Source of the DNA: Desulfolithobacter dissulfuricans
GTDB taxonomy: Bacteria; Desulfobacterota; Desulfobulbia; Desulfobulbales; Desulfobulbaceae
Assembly: GCF_025998535.1 (NCBI RefSeq)
Contig: NZ_AP024233.1
Coordinates: 2,054,001 to 2,118,000, forward strand
Reading direction: 5' to 3'
Length of the DNA stretch: 64,000 nt
A program made the position numbers and the translations under genes. Positions 46,433-55,249 of the stretch are shown here, one piece after another. The notes beneath the pieces are model-generated. The model worked only from the letters and a program-made list of their open reading frames with translations. It did no database searches and was not told the origin of the DNA. Position 1 is the stretch's first letter, and each line of letters starts with the position of its first letter.

Positions 46433-47758
46433 TCAGTCAAGGAAGTAACGCAGTTTCTCCCGGCGGCTGGAATGACGCAGCCGGTTGAGCGCTTTTTTCT
46501 CGATCTGGCGGATCCGCTCCCTGGAGACATTGAACCGCTTGCCGATCTCCTCCAGGGTGTACTCGGCCTTTTCACCGATACCGAAGCGCAGACGGATGAT
46601 CTTTTCCTCCCGCTCGGTCAGGGTGGACAGCACCTCGGTTACCCGGTTGGCCAGTTCCCTGTTCTGGACCGCATCATAGGGTGATTCGGATTCCTGGTTT
46701 TCCAGGAAATCGCCCAGAGTGGAGTCATCGTCACCCACCGGGGTCTCAAGGGAGATCGGTTCGCGCGAGGCCTCCAGGATGGCGAGGATCTTGTCCATGG
46801 GCAGATCCGTCATCTTGGAGATTTCCTGCGGCGTGGGTTCGCGGCCCAGTTCTTTCAGAAGCGAGTAAAAGGCCTTGAAGAACTGGCTGCGCAACTCGAG
46901 AAAATGCACCGGCAGCCGGATGGTTCTGGTCTTGTCCAGGATGGCCCGGGTGATGGCCTGCCGGATCCACCAGGAGGCATAGGTGGAGAACTTGTTGCCT
47001 TTCTTGTAGTCAAAGCGGAACACGGCCCGCATCAGGCCCAGGTTGCCTTCCTGGATCAGGTCCGCCAGAGTCAGCCCCTGATGCATGTAGCGTTTGGCAA
47101 TGGAGACCACCAGCCGCAGGTTGGCGCGAATCATGGCGTCCTTGGCGATCTCGATGGAGCGGTTATAGGCCTCGAGTTTGGCATGCAGCTCAAGCAGCTC
47201 CCTCTTTTCCGGGTACTTCTTCACCGCCAGCTTGACGCAGTGACGCATGTAGTTGAGCTGCTGCTTCTTGGGCTTGAGCGAAGGATCCCGCCGTTGCCAC
47301 AGGTCAATGCGCTCCACCAGCATCTTGATTTCCTGGGTTCCGGAGGTATCCTCGCGGATGGCATTGATTATTGAGCTGAACCCTTCGCGTATGGTCTTGG
47401 AGTACTTGGCCTCCTCCTCGGGTGTCAGCAGATCAAACTGCCCCATCTCCCGAAGATAGGTGGTGGTCGTCTCCTCGCTGTCATGTTCTTCACTGTCAGG
47501 AAGACTCTCGGCGTCAACCAACGCCTCAGCATCAGGGTCTTTCTTGCCTGTCCATTCTTCACCGGACAGGGTCTTTTTCTTGCCGGATTTTTCCTGGGTA
47601 ACGATCTCGATATTGTGTTCGCCCAGGAAGTCAAAGATTTCCTCAATGGCGCCGGGATCCTTGATATCCTCGGGAAGCAGCTCATTGAGGTGCTGGAATG
47701 TTATACAGCCTTCGCTTTTACCAGCCTCGAGAAGGTCATCCTTGATACTTGCAAGCAC
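46433..47758 (-). CDS. rpoD: RNA polymerase sigma-70 factor, RpoD-like
   Basis: A 441-residue sigma factor. Region 1.1 (about 1-55), 1.2 (TYLREMGQFDLLTPEEE), region 2 (NLRLVVSIAKRYMHQGLTLADLIQEGNLGLMRAV ... FSTYASWWIRQAITRAI), region 3 and region 4 (LEEIGKRFNVSRERIRQIEKKAL) are all present. It lacks the long non-conserved insert of E. coli RpoD, so it is shorter than that protein. Presence of region 1.1 favours the primary sigma factor, though a second one cannot be excluded. Confidence 0.88.
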   Translation of the reverse strand: MLASIKDDLLEAGKSEGCITFQHLNELLPEDIKDPGAIEEIFDFLGEHNIEIVTQEKSGKKKTLSGEEWTGKKDPDAEALVDAESLPDSEEHDSEETTTTYLREMGQFDLLTPEEEAKYSKTIREGFSSIINAIREDTSGTQEIKMLVERIDLWQRRDPSLKPKKQQLNYMRHCVKLAVKKYPEKRELLELHAKLEAYNRSIEIAKDAMIRANLRLVVSIAKRYMHQGLTLADLIQEGNLGLMRAVFRFDYKKGNKFSTYASWWIRQAITRAILDKTRTIRLPVHFLELRSQFFKAFYSLLKELGREPTPQEISKMTDLPMDKILAILEASREPISLETPVGDDDSTLGDFLENQESESPYDAVQNRELANRVTEVLSTLTEREEKIIRLRFGIGEKAEYTLEEIGKRFNVSRERIRQIEKKALNRLRHSSRREKLRYFLD

Positions 47759-47981
47759 CTGCCTTCAACCCCCACACTTGTTATATGTTACGCACCAATA
47801 CAAACGCAAAAAAGCGCTCTGCGCGCCAATATACCCATAAACTGTTTCAATCTAATACAAAACGTCCAAAAAAGCAAATAAAGATTTCCTAAATCGTAGT
47901 GAATCGGGTAAAAATAGAGATAATATCCACACAGATACGCATGATCCCACTATACACGAAACAAGAACACGGGGTAAGCAT

Positions 47982-49535
47982 TTGATACCTTTTCTCAAAA
48001 AACGCAGCTCAGGAATCCTGCTCCACATATCCTCCCTGCCCTCGCCCTGCGGTATCGGCGATCTCGGCCCGGGAGCCTGGACCTTTCTGGATTTTCTCTC
48101 AGCGGCCGGACAGTCCTTCTGGCAGATCCTGCCGCTGGGACCAACCAGCCCTGTTTTCGGCAACTCGCCCTACATGAGCTCTTCGGCCTTTGCCGGCAAC
48201 CCGCTCTTCATCAGCCCGGAACTCCTTGCCAAAGAGGGTCTCCTGACCAACACCCAGCTTTCCAGGTGCCCCTCATGCTCTGAATATTTCGTCGCCTTTG
48301 ACAGCGCTATCCCCTGGAAGAACCAGGTCCTCCAGGAGGCCTGGACCACGTTCCTGCAGCAGGGCCGTCGGGACGAACTCGACGAGATAAGCGAGCGCTA
48401 TCCCTGGCTCAAAGACCATGCCCTGTTCATGGCCCTGAAGGAGCAGCACAACCAGCTACCGTGGTGGCAGTGGCCCACCCCGCTCAGGAAGCGCGATCCA
48501 GTTGCGCTGCAATCAATTCAAACGCAACTGCATCATAGCATAGATTACTTCCGTTTTGAACAATATGTCTTTTTCCGCCAATGGCAAGAGCTGCGACGCC
48601 GGGCAGCGAAAAAAAACATCCGCCTCATCGGCGACCTGCCCATCTACGTGGCCCTGGACAGCGTGGACGTCTGGGCCCACCAGGAAATCTTTGACCTGGA
48701 CCCGAAGACCAGTCTCCCCACCCATGTCGCCGGGGTACCGCCGGACTACTTCAGCCGCACCGGCCAGCTCTGGGGCAACCCGCTCTACCGCTGGAACAGC
48801 CGAAAAAAAGAGGTCCGAGCCGCTCTGTACGACTGGTGGACCAGGAGACTTGAGACCATCTTCTCCCAGGTGGACATCATCCGCATCGATCATTTCCGCG
48901 GCTTTGACTCCTACTGGTCTGTTCCGGCCCGGGAAAAGACCGCCATCCACGGCAACTGGAAAAAAGGCCCTGGCCTCTCTTTTTTCCGCGAGATGGAAAA
49001 ACGGCTCGGCCCCCTGCCGGTTATCGCCGAAGACCTGGGCCTCATCACCCCGGCGGTGGAGAAGCTGCGCGACACCCTGGGCTTTCCGGGCATGAAGATC
49101 CTTCTCTTTGCCTTTGACGGCAACCCGCAAAACAGCTACCTGCCTTATAACCACCCGAGAAACAGCGTGGTCTACACCGGTACCCACGACAACGACACCG
49201 CGGTGGGCTGGTTCCTAAGCCCCGCGGTTCCACCGGAGGCCAAACGCCAGGCCAAGCAGTTTGCCAACAGGACCGACACCGATGCCTCCACCTTCCACCA
49301 GGACATGATCCACCTGGCCCTGGGGTCTCCGGCATCCCTGGCCCTGATTCCCATGCAGGACGTGCTCGGTTTTGGCAACGACTGCCGCATGAACACCCCG
49401 GGCACCTCCAGGGATAACTGGCGCTGGCGCTGCGCCCCCCGCTTCATGACCACGGAGCTGGCCCTCTGGATGCGTGAAAAAACAGCCCTGTTCGGCCGCC
49501 TGCCCGAGAACCAGGAGCATCAGGACAATGACTGA
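47982..49535 (+). CDS. malQ: 4-alpha-glucanotransferase
   Basis: A 517-residue GH77 amylomaltase that rearranges alpha-1,4-glucans. SSGILLHISSLPSPCGIGDLG opens it, IRIDHFRGFDSYW holds the nucleophile Asp, IAEDLG the general acid region, and GTHDNDT the third catalytic residue. TTG 47982 is the likely start, with GGGGT before it. It runs divergent from the sigma gene, and the 223-base gap between them must hold both promoters, though I cannot place them. Confidence 0.93.
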   Translation: MIPFLKKRSSGILLHISSLPSPCGIGDLGPGAWTFLDFLSAAGQSFWQILPLGPTSPVFGNSPYMSSSAFAGNPLFISPELLAKEGLLTNTQLSRCPSCSEYFVAFDSAIPWKNQVLQEAWTTFLQQGRRDELDEISERYPWLKDHALFMALKEQHNQLPWWQWPTPLRKRDPVALQSIQTQLHHSIDYFRFEQYVFFRQWQELRRRAAKKNIRLIGDLPIYVALDSVDVWAHQEIFDLDPKTSLPTHVAGVPPDYFSRTGQLWGNPLYRWNSRKKEVRAALYDWWTRRLETIFSQVDIIRIDHFRGFDSYWSVPAREKTAIHGNWKKGPGLSFFREMEKRLGPLPVIAEDLGLITPAVEKLRDTLGFPGMKILLFAFDGNPQNSYLPYNHPRNSVVYTGTHDNDTAVGWFLSPAVPPEAKRQAKQFANRTDTDASTFHQDMIHLALGSPASLALIPMQDVLGFGNDCRMNTPGTSRDNWRWRCAPRFMTTELALWMREKTALFGRLPENQEHQDND

Positions 49536-50142
49536 ACCCAACACTCCAACCCTGCTCTTTCTCGGCAGCCCGCGCCGAAACGGCAACACCGAAACCCTCC
49601 TGCGCCACGTGGGCCAGGGCATCGAAGAGGCCGGAGGAACATGGGAGCTGATCCGGTTACCCGAGCTGGACATTCACCCCTGCATTGGCTGTGGCAACTG
49701 CGAGAAAAAAGGAACCTGCATCCTGGATGATGCCATGCCCTCCCTCTACCCCAGAATCATGGCCGCCGACCGGATCGTGATCGGCTCCCCCATCTATTTC
49801 TATGGCCTCACCGCCCAGACAAAACTCTTCATCGACCGGTGCCAGACCCTGTGGAGCAGGAAATATATCCTCAAGGAGCGCCGGAACAACCCGGAAGCCC
49901 TTGGCTACCTGGTCTCCACCGCCGCCTCCCGCGGCGACCGGCTGTTCGAAGGCGCCATCCTCACAGCCCGCTACGGCTTCGACGCCATGGATCTCAGCTA
50001 TGGCGGCGAACTGCTCGCCCGCGGCCTGGAACACCGGAAAGCAGCCCGGGAAAACCCGGACCTGCTCGACCAGGCAAGATCGTTTGGCCGAAAAATCCAA
50101 TCCAGGGACCAGGGAATGAAAAAAGGCAGCAAAGCGTCTTGA
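49528..50142 (+). CDS. Flavodoxin-like NAD(P)H-dependent FMN reductase
   Basis: A 204-residue flavoprotein: LGSPRRNGNTETLL is the FMN-phosphate loop and a Cys-rich CIGCGNCEKKGTC follows (from about residue 46), as in iron-sulfur flavoproteins and related reductases. GSPIYFYGLTAQTKLFIDR is a family mark. Its ATG lies just before malQ's stop, with AGGAG upstream inside malQ, so the genes are coupled. Cluster binding is possible but not assured. Confidence 0.87.
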   Translation: MTEPNTPTLLFLGSPRRNGNTETLLRHVGQGIEEAGGTWELIRLPELDIHPCIGCGNCEKKGTCILDDAMPSLYPRIMAADRIVIGSPIYFYGLTAQTKLFIDRCQTLWSRKYILKERRNNPEALGYLVSTAASRGDRLFEGAILTARYGFDAMDLSYGGELLARGLEHRKAARENPDLLDQARSFGRKIQSRDQGMKKGSKAS

Positions 50143-50181
50143 CAAAGCCAGCCAGATATTATACAAACTCACCCACCACAA

Positions 50182-50257
50182 GGCCCCATCGTCTAGCGGT
50201 CTAGGACGTCGGCCTCTCACGCCGAAAACAGGGGTTCGATTCCCCTTGGGGTCACCA
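50182..50257 (+). tRNA. tRNA-Glu (CTC anticodon)
   Basis: 76 nt including encoded CCA. Acceptor GGCCCCA pairs with TGGGGTC (one G-T), the anticodon stem TCGGC/GCCGA encloses loop CTCTCAC with CTC in the middle, and GGTTCGATTCC is the T arm. Confidence 0.96.
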
Positions 50258-50266
50258 ACAAGATCA

Positions 50267-50299
50267 GGGACTTAGCCAATTGGTTAAGTCCCTTTTTTT
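50267..50299 (+). terminator. Terminator after tRNA-Glu
   Basis: Stem 50267-50277 / 50282-50292 (11 bp, one G-T), 4-base loop, then seven T. Confidence 0.9.
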
Positions 50300-50357
50300 A
50301 TGCCCGCTGTACCTCGAACACACTTCAACACAACAATCCAACGGTTCAGCACCATGG

Positions 50358-52212
50358 CAGCAATTCCCGGACAAGCCTGAAACGTAGGTATAGCGTGAAA
50401 TCTTACGACATTTTTCGTAAACTTTTTATCCAATCCAGAGGATCGGACCCAACATGCAAATATCGACGGTGTCATCATAACCTACTGGAATAACGACGAT
50501 AAAAAACAAGATCCCGGTTATTTTTTTCTTGACAAGGCCTTGAAAGGGCGGTTCGCGTTTTTCTATGTGATTTCAATTAGTTGCATAGGAGAACGCCATG
50601 GACCAAATCAAACTCTACAACGTGGAACGTATTGTCAGCCTCATCACGGATCAGACCAAAACGGTGCGAAAGCATTGCAATGCTGATAACTTTATCCGAG
50701 TATTGCGCCGATGTTTTCAGGCGATCCCTGATCACCGCCAAGTCAGCAAAACGAGCATCTCCCTCGATGATGCTCTCATGTCAGCATACGCCATGTTCTC
50801 CCTCAAGGATCCCTCGTTGCTGGCTTTTGAAAATCGACGTCTCAACGAGGCCGAAAATCTGCGTGCCGTATTCGGTATCGAAAACATCGCCTCCGACACC
50901 CAGATGCGGGAAATCCTCGATCCTCTTTCGCCGCGTGAATTCAGATCAGGTTTTACCGCGGTATTCCGCATCCTCCAGCGCGGCAAAGACCTCGAAGCCA
51001 TGACCTGTCTGGATGGACACTACCTGATCAGCGGTGACGGTACCGGTTTCTACTATTCGACAAAAGTCGGCAATGATTTCTGCCTCAGAAAGAAACAGGA
51101 AAACGGTAAACATGCCTACTACCAGCAGATGTATGGAGCAGCCATTGTCCATCCTGACAAACGGGAAGTCATTCCCTTCTGTCCCGAAATGATCAGCAAC
51201 CAGGACGGCACCAGCAAGCAGGACTGTGAGCGGGCTGCTGCCCAGCGTTTCTGGCGAGAGTTCCGTCGCGAACACCCTCATCTTCCAGTCATCGTCACTG
51301 AAGACGCTCTGAGCAGCAATGCACCGCATATACGGGAGCTCAAGGCCTTGAACCTGCGTTTCATTCTTGGTGTCAAACCAGGTGACCATCAGTTTCTGTT
51401 CGAGCAGTTCGATGCCTCTGTCGAGACGGGTAAAGTGACGGAATTCAACATGGATGATCCCAGGGATCCAAAGAAATATCATGTCTTCCGCTACGTCAAT
51501 GGCCTGTCCCTGAACAAGTCCAACCAGGATCTGAAGGTCAACCTGCTCGAGTACTGGCAAGCTGACGACAAGGGCAATGAACTGCGGTTTGCCTGGGTGA
51601 CCGACCTGGAGATCACCAGGGAGAACGCCTATGAGATCATGCGGGCGGGCCGGGCCCGGTGGCGTATCGAAAATGAGACGTTCAATACCTTGAAGAACCA
51701 AGGGTATCATCTGGGACACAACTATGGCCTGGGGGCACAACATCTTTCAATGGTATTCACCACTCTGATGGTGCTGGCGTTTCTGGTTGACCAGGCTCAG
51801 CAGCTGGGATGCTGGCTTTTCCGCAAGGCCTGGGAAGAGTCCAGAAGCAAACGTCAGCTCTGGGAGAATGTCCGTAGTCGATTCAGGGAACTTCCTGTAG
51901 ACTCGATGGAAACACTCTACCGGAGCATTGCTTTTGGCATCAAGGGGTACGTCGTCGAGGTGATCGAACCTGACGATGTGATGACCTGACCCGCCGTCAA
52001 TCGGTGGGCTATATCAAAGAGCACGACCTGCCGCAAACAGGAGCGGCAAGGTAAGGGTGCAACTATGCTTAATTGTCAGGATATATCCCTTTTTTGGTTA
52101 ACAACTTGGCGCATGATGGCGTGATCAAAGCGAAATAGCTTTACCGTCCCCCTTGGGTGAACATAAATCTGCGCCTACCATGGCTCAGAATGCCCTTCAC
52201 CGGGAATAGCTG
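50358..52212 (+). mobile_element. Insertion sequence (1855 bp), copy 2, complete
   Basis: Same element as 25862-27716, same orientation, no difference seen wherever I compared the two copies. Target duplication gcaccatgg at 50349-50357 and 52213-52221. Inserted 100 bases after tRNA-Glu. Confidence 0.95.
50598..51989 (+). CDS. IS4-like DDE transposase (copy 2)
   Basis: The 463-residue protein is the same as at 26102, with the same catalytic segments and upstream AGGAG. Intact, so the element should be mobile. Confidence 0.93.
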   Translation: MDQIKLYNVERIVSLITDQTKTVRKHCNADNFIRVLRRCFQAIPDHRQVSKTSISLDDALMSAYAMFSLKDPSLLAFENRRLNEAENLRAVFGIENIASDTQMREILDPLSPREFRSGFTAVFRILQRGKDLEAMTCLDGHYLISGDGTGFYYSTKVGNDFCLRKKQENGKHAYYQQMYGAAIVHPDKREVIPFCPEMISNQDGTSKQDCERAAAQRFWREFRREHPHLPVIVTEDALSSNAPHIRELKALNLRFILGVKPGDHQFLFEQFDASVETGKVTEFNMDDPRDPKKYHVFRYVNGLSLNKSNQDLKVNLLEYWQADDKGNELRFAWVTDLEITRENAYEIMRAGRARWRIENETFNTLKNQGYHLGHNYGLGAQHLSMVFTTLMVLAFLVDQAQQLGCWLFRKAWEESRSKRQLWENVRSRFRELPVDSMETLYRSIAFGIKGYVVEVIEPDDVMT

Positions 52213-52511
52213 GCACCATGGTATTTTCCAGCACCAGACACGCAGTTTCGATTATTGCGATATCAAAAAAAATATTCCAAACAATGATCAAACTGATCAC
52301 AGAAAATCATCAAAAAAAACTTATCGTCACAAAAAACATAATAAGATATCCTTAATGCATGTAGCTAAAACTCAGAAAACAATATGTTATCAGATGATAA
52401 TGCAACACAAAAAAACACTCTAACAGGACCATTTTGCCAAAAAAACATCGTTAACATAGAATTGTAATTGAATTTTTCCCTGACAACAAACTGCTAGCAT
52501 GTAAATAAAAT
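52213..52511. other. AT-rich segment without a clear gene
   Basis: Starts with the IS target duplication. Strikingly A-rich against the GC-rich neighbours. An 88-residue frame that opens inside the IS end (52157) is lysine-rich noise. The tail before 52512 should hold the hemerythrin promoter, but no standard -35/-10 pair or Shine-Dalgarno stands out. Confidence 0.5.
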
Positions 52512-52931
52512 ATGAACAACATCCTATATATAGTTTGGAGCGACAACAACAATATTGGAATCCCAATAATCGACGAACAACATAGAGGGATTATCTCTAC
52601 CATCAATTCGTTACACTATTTTATCCAAACTGGACACGGTGACGAAATAATAAAACCTACCATGATAATATTAGAACAATATGTTGATATACATTTTAAA
52701 ACAGAAGAAGCATTAATGAAAAAGGCAAACTATCCTGACATCAAAGATCACATTGTAATGCATAAAAAACTTGTAGAGAAAACAAAAAACCTTTCTATTT
52801 ATGCCAGCAGCAATAATGATTCAAATATCATATTGAAATTCTTAAAAGAATGGTGGCTAGGCCATATTAACAAAGAAGACGTGAAATATGCCCCTTTTCT
52901 AAAAAAATTATTAGATTCAAAATCCTTCTAA
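52512..52931 (+). CDS. Bacteriohemerythrin
   Basis: A 139-residue four-helix oxygen-binding diiron protein. Ligands are all there: H24 (DEQHRG), H61 and E65 (HFKTEE), H80 and H84 (HIVMH), H118 and D123 (HINKED). Codon use is very AT-rich, unlike anything nearby, which suggests recent transfer. It could bind O2 for protection or sensing in an anaerobe. No neighbour shares its composition. Confidence 0.93.
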   Translation: MNNILYIVWSDNNNIGIPIIDEQHRGIISTINSLHYFIQTGHGDEIIKPTMIILEQYVDIHFKTEEALMKKANYPDIKDHIVMHKKLVEKTKNLSIYASSNNDSNIILKFLKEWWLGHINKEDVKYAPFLKKLLDSKSF

Positions 52932-53274
52932 CACTTAGAAGTCCACAGGTTGCCAAGAGATAAGACCAGCCGGGAGTGACAAATATTCCACTCTCCAGCC
53001 CTTTGAATGGACATAGTTCTTTGAAAAGTCCTGACTTGTGTTTCATCTTCGGTGGCAGCGATTCTGCAGAGGAATGGGGCATAGATCACGTTTTTTAGGT
53101 GCTTCCGGAAATTCAGAGAACTGCATATCTGATTTCAGTCCCTCAACCATCCCTTTCAGGGGCGGGAGCGAGGGAATGGCATGGTTCTTCACCATTTCCT
53201 GACAGGACATAAAATACCACTTCTTTCAACCAACCTGGGACCGTTCCTGTCTCAATCTTTTTTATTTCCTTATC
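52932..53274. other. Gap with one possible 55-residue frame
   Basis: Composition returns to normal by about 53100. On the minus strand 53210-53043 can encode 55 residues starting MSCQEMVKNHAIPSLPPLKG; I do not recognise it and no clear ribosome site precedes it. It may be a gene remnant. Confidence 0.3.
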
Positions 53275-54057
53275 TCAAATCGCAACCCTTTGGGGACAGA
53301 ACCAGAGGGCCAGGTTTCTGGCCAGGTCCAGGTTGCCGTCGCTGAGGAAGCCGTTCTGGAAGATGGCGTCGTCGGCGAAGACCACAAAGCTGCCCCGGCC
53401 CAGGCGGCCGGCGACAATGACCGGGAAGGATTGGACGGCGTCATGAAGGCTGACCTTCCCGTTTTTATCCATATCGATCCAGGCCTGGCTGCTGGTATGG
53501 GCCACTATTTCTGTATTTTTTTCCTTGTTGAGCAGAGCCCAGCCACCATAGATATTGAACCCCTTGAGACCACGGGTCAGGGGATGTCTGGCAAATTCCC
53601 TGACTGTGAAATCACGGGGATTTCTGGCCAGTATATGCTGCTGTTCGTAGACCGGGGCCACGGAGATACCGACCCCCAGCCGTTCGAGCAGGCCATGGAA
53701 CGGCTTGCCGATATGGATCATCACGGCCAGTTTGCCGCCCCTTTCCAGAAACTCCGCGATGGCTTCGATCTCTGCCTTGCGGATCGGGGCAAAGGCCCCG
53801 GCGATGATCAGGACATCCACATCCCGCAGGGTCTTGCCGGTCAGCGGGGCCCGGGAGACCTTGACGGTCGCCCCCTGGTCGACAAACAGCACGGCCAGGC
53901 CGGAGAGGTCCAGCGGCCGGTTCTTTTCAATAAAAAATCGCTGGCCATGGCTCTGATCAAAGAGCACCAGCGGCCCGGCGAAACCATGGACAGGGGCAAG
54001 AAAAAGGCAAAAGAGAGCAACAACAGAAAAAAGAGTAAAAAACGATTTGTTACGCAT
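53275..54057 (-). CDS. DUF4350-like exported protein
   Basis: A 260-residue protein with a signal peptide (about 1-27). The rest resembles DUF4350 / class I amidotransferase-like folds: VLIIAGAFAPIRKAEIEAIAEFLERGGKLAVM is the core, GGWALLNKEKNTEIVA and GSFVVFADDAIFQNGFL follow. No catalytic triad is obvious. It probably works in the periplasm in an unknown role. Confidence 0.72.
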   Translation of the reverse strand: MRNKSFFTLFSVVALFCLFLAPVHGFAGPLVLFDQSHGQRFFIEKNRPLDLSGLAVLFVDQGATVKVSRAPLTGKTLRDVDVLIIAGAFAPIRKAEIEAIAEFLERGGKLAVMIHIGKPFHGLLERLGVGISVAPVYEQQHILARNPRDFTVREFARHPLTRGLKGFNIYGGWALLNKEKNTEIVAHTSSQAWIDMDKNGKVSLHDAVQSFPVIVAGRLGRGSFVVFADDAIFQNGFLSDGNLDLARNLALWFCPQRVAI

Positions 54058-54176
54058 GATAACTCAGCACCTGGGGAATGGGTCTGGAACCTGTACCGGT
54101 TCCCTGCAAAAGAAAATAGAAAAGTCCAGCTGCCGTCAGGGCAGCAGCCTGGACCAGGTAACAATGGTTGCCCGGT

Positions 54177-55249
54177 TCAATCGTGATATGTCTGGGCGAC
54201 ACGGTAGAATTCGGTCTCGATTTCCAGGAAGACATCGAGGATATAAGGATCGAAATGGTTGCCGCGGCTCTGTTTCATGATCTCCAGGGCTTCCTCGTGG
54301 GTCATGGAGTCCTTATAGACCCGTTTGGAGATCAGGGCGTCATAGACATCGGCGATGGCCATGATTCTCCCGGCCAGGGGAATGGCCTCACCCTTGAGTC
54401 CCCGGGATATCCGCCGCCATCCCACCGCTCATGGTGACTACCGGCGATCTCCTTGGCACACTTGAGAAACGAGGTCGGCTGCCCGGCCATCTGCTCCAGG
54501 TTGGCTATAACCTCCTCGCCAAAGATCGCGTGCTGTTTCATATCTTCAAACTCCTCCTTCGTCAGCTTGCCGGGCTTGAGAAGGATGGAGTCCCGGATGG
54601 CCACCTTACCGATATCATGCAGCGGCGCTGACTTGTATAACAGGTCGATATATTCCGGTGTCAGCTGGTCCAGAAAAAGGCCTTGCCGGACCAGGGCCTG
54701 GGCCAGCAGCTTGACGTATTCCTTGGTTCGATGAATATGGCTGCCCGTTTCCGGATCGCGATGCTCGGCAAGCTCACCCATGGCCTCGATGATGACGTCC
54801 TTCAGGAGGACCGTTTCCCTGGTTCGGGCCTCGACCTCCTGTTCCAGCTGGGTGCGGTACAGGTGGAGTTCTAGATGGTTCCGTACTCTCGAACGCAACT
54901 CGATTCCGTTAAACGGCTTGGTGATATAATCCACGCCGCCGAGCTCGAATCCCCGGACCACGTCATCGGGCTCGGCCCGGGCGGTAAGAAAGATGACAGG
55001 AATGGAGGCGGTTTCCGAACGGCGGAGCAGGGCCCGGGCGGTCTCGAACCCGCTCATACCCGGCATCATAACGTCCATGAGAATCAAGTCCGGACGGCTG
55101 GCTCTGATCCGTTCAAGGGCCTGTTCACCGCTGGTGGCATAGGCAAAGTCACAGTCCAGTTCCTTGAGGTGCGACAGGGCGATCTGAATGTTTTCCGGCA
55201 CATCGTCCACAATAAAAATAAGCGGACGCCGTCTGGTTACTGTTTCCAT
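54177..55249 (-). pseudogene. Response regulator with HD-GYP domain, frameshifted
   Basis: Receiver (phosphoacceptor D in LILMDVMMPG, K in ITKPFNG) followed by an HD-GYP domain, a c-di-GMP phosphodiesterase: HDIGK, SHHERWDGGGYPG, then in another frame LKGEAIPLAGRIMAIADVYDAL. The frame breaks at the C4 run 54400-54403 (plus strand); one more G gives GYPGGLKGE, the exact family consensus, and a 357-residue protein. Overlaps the hybrid kinase gene by 13 bases. A sequencing indel is likely. Confidence 0.9.

Noticed and set aside
50284-50478. Short minus frame that begins like the upstream frame of the dedA gene
   Set aside because: It is the outward-reading end of IS copy 2; similarity to 25982-25862 comes only from the IS.
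50182-53274. Integrative element attached to tRNA-Glu
   Set aside because: No integrase and no second copy of the tRNA 3' end were seen; the only clear mobile DNA is the IS.
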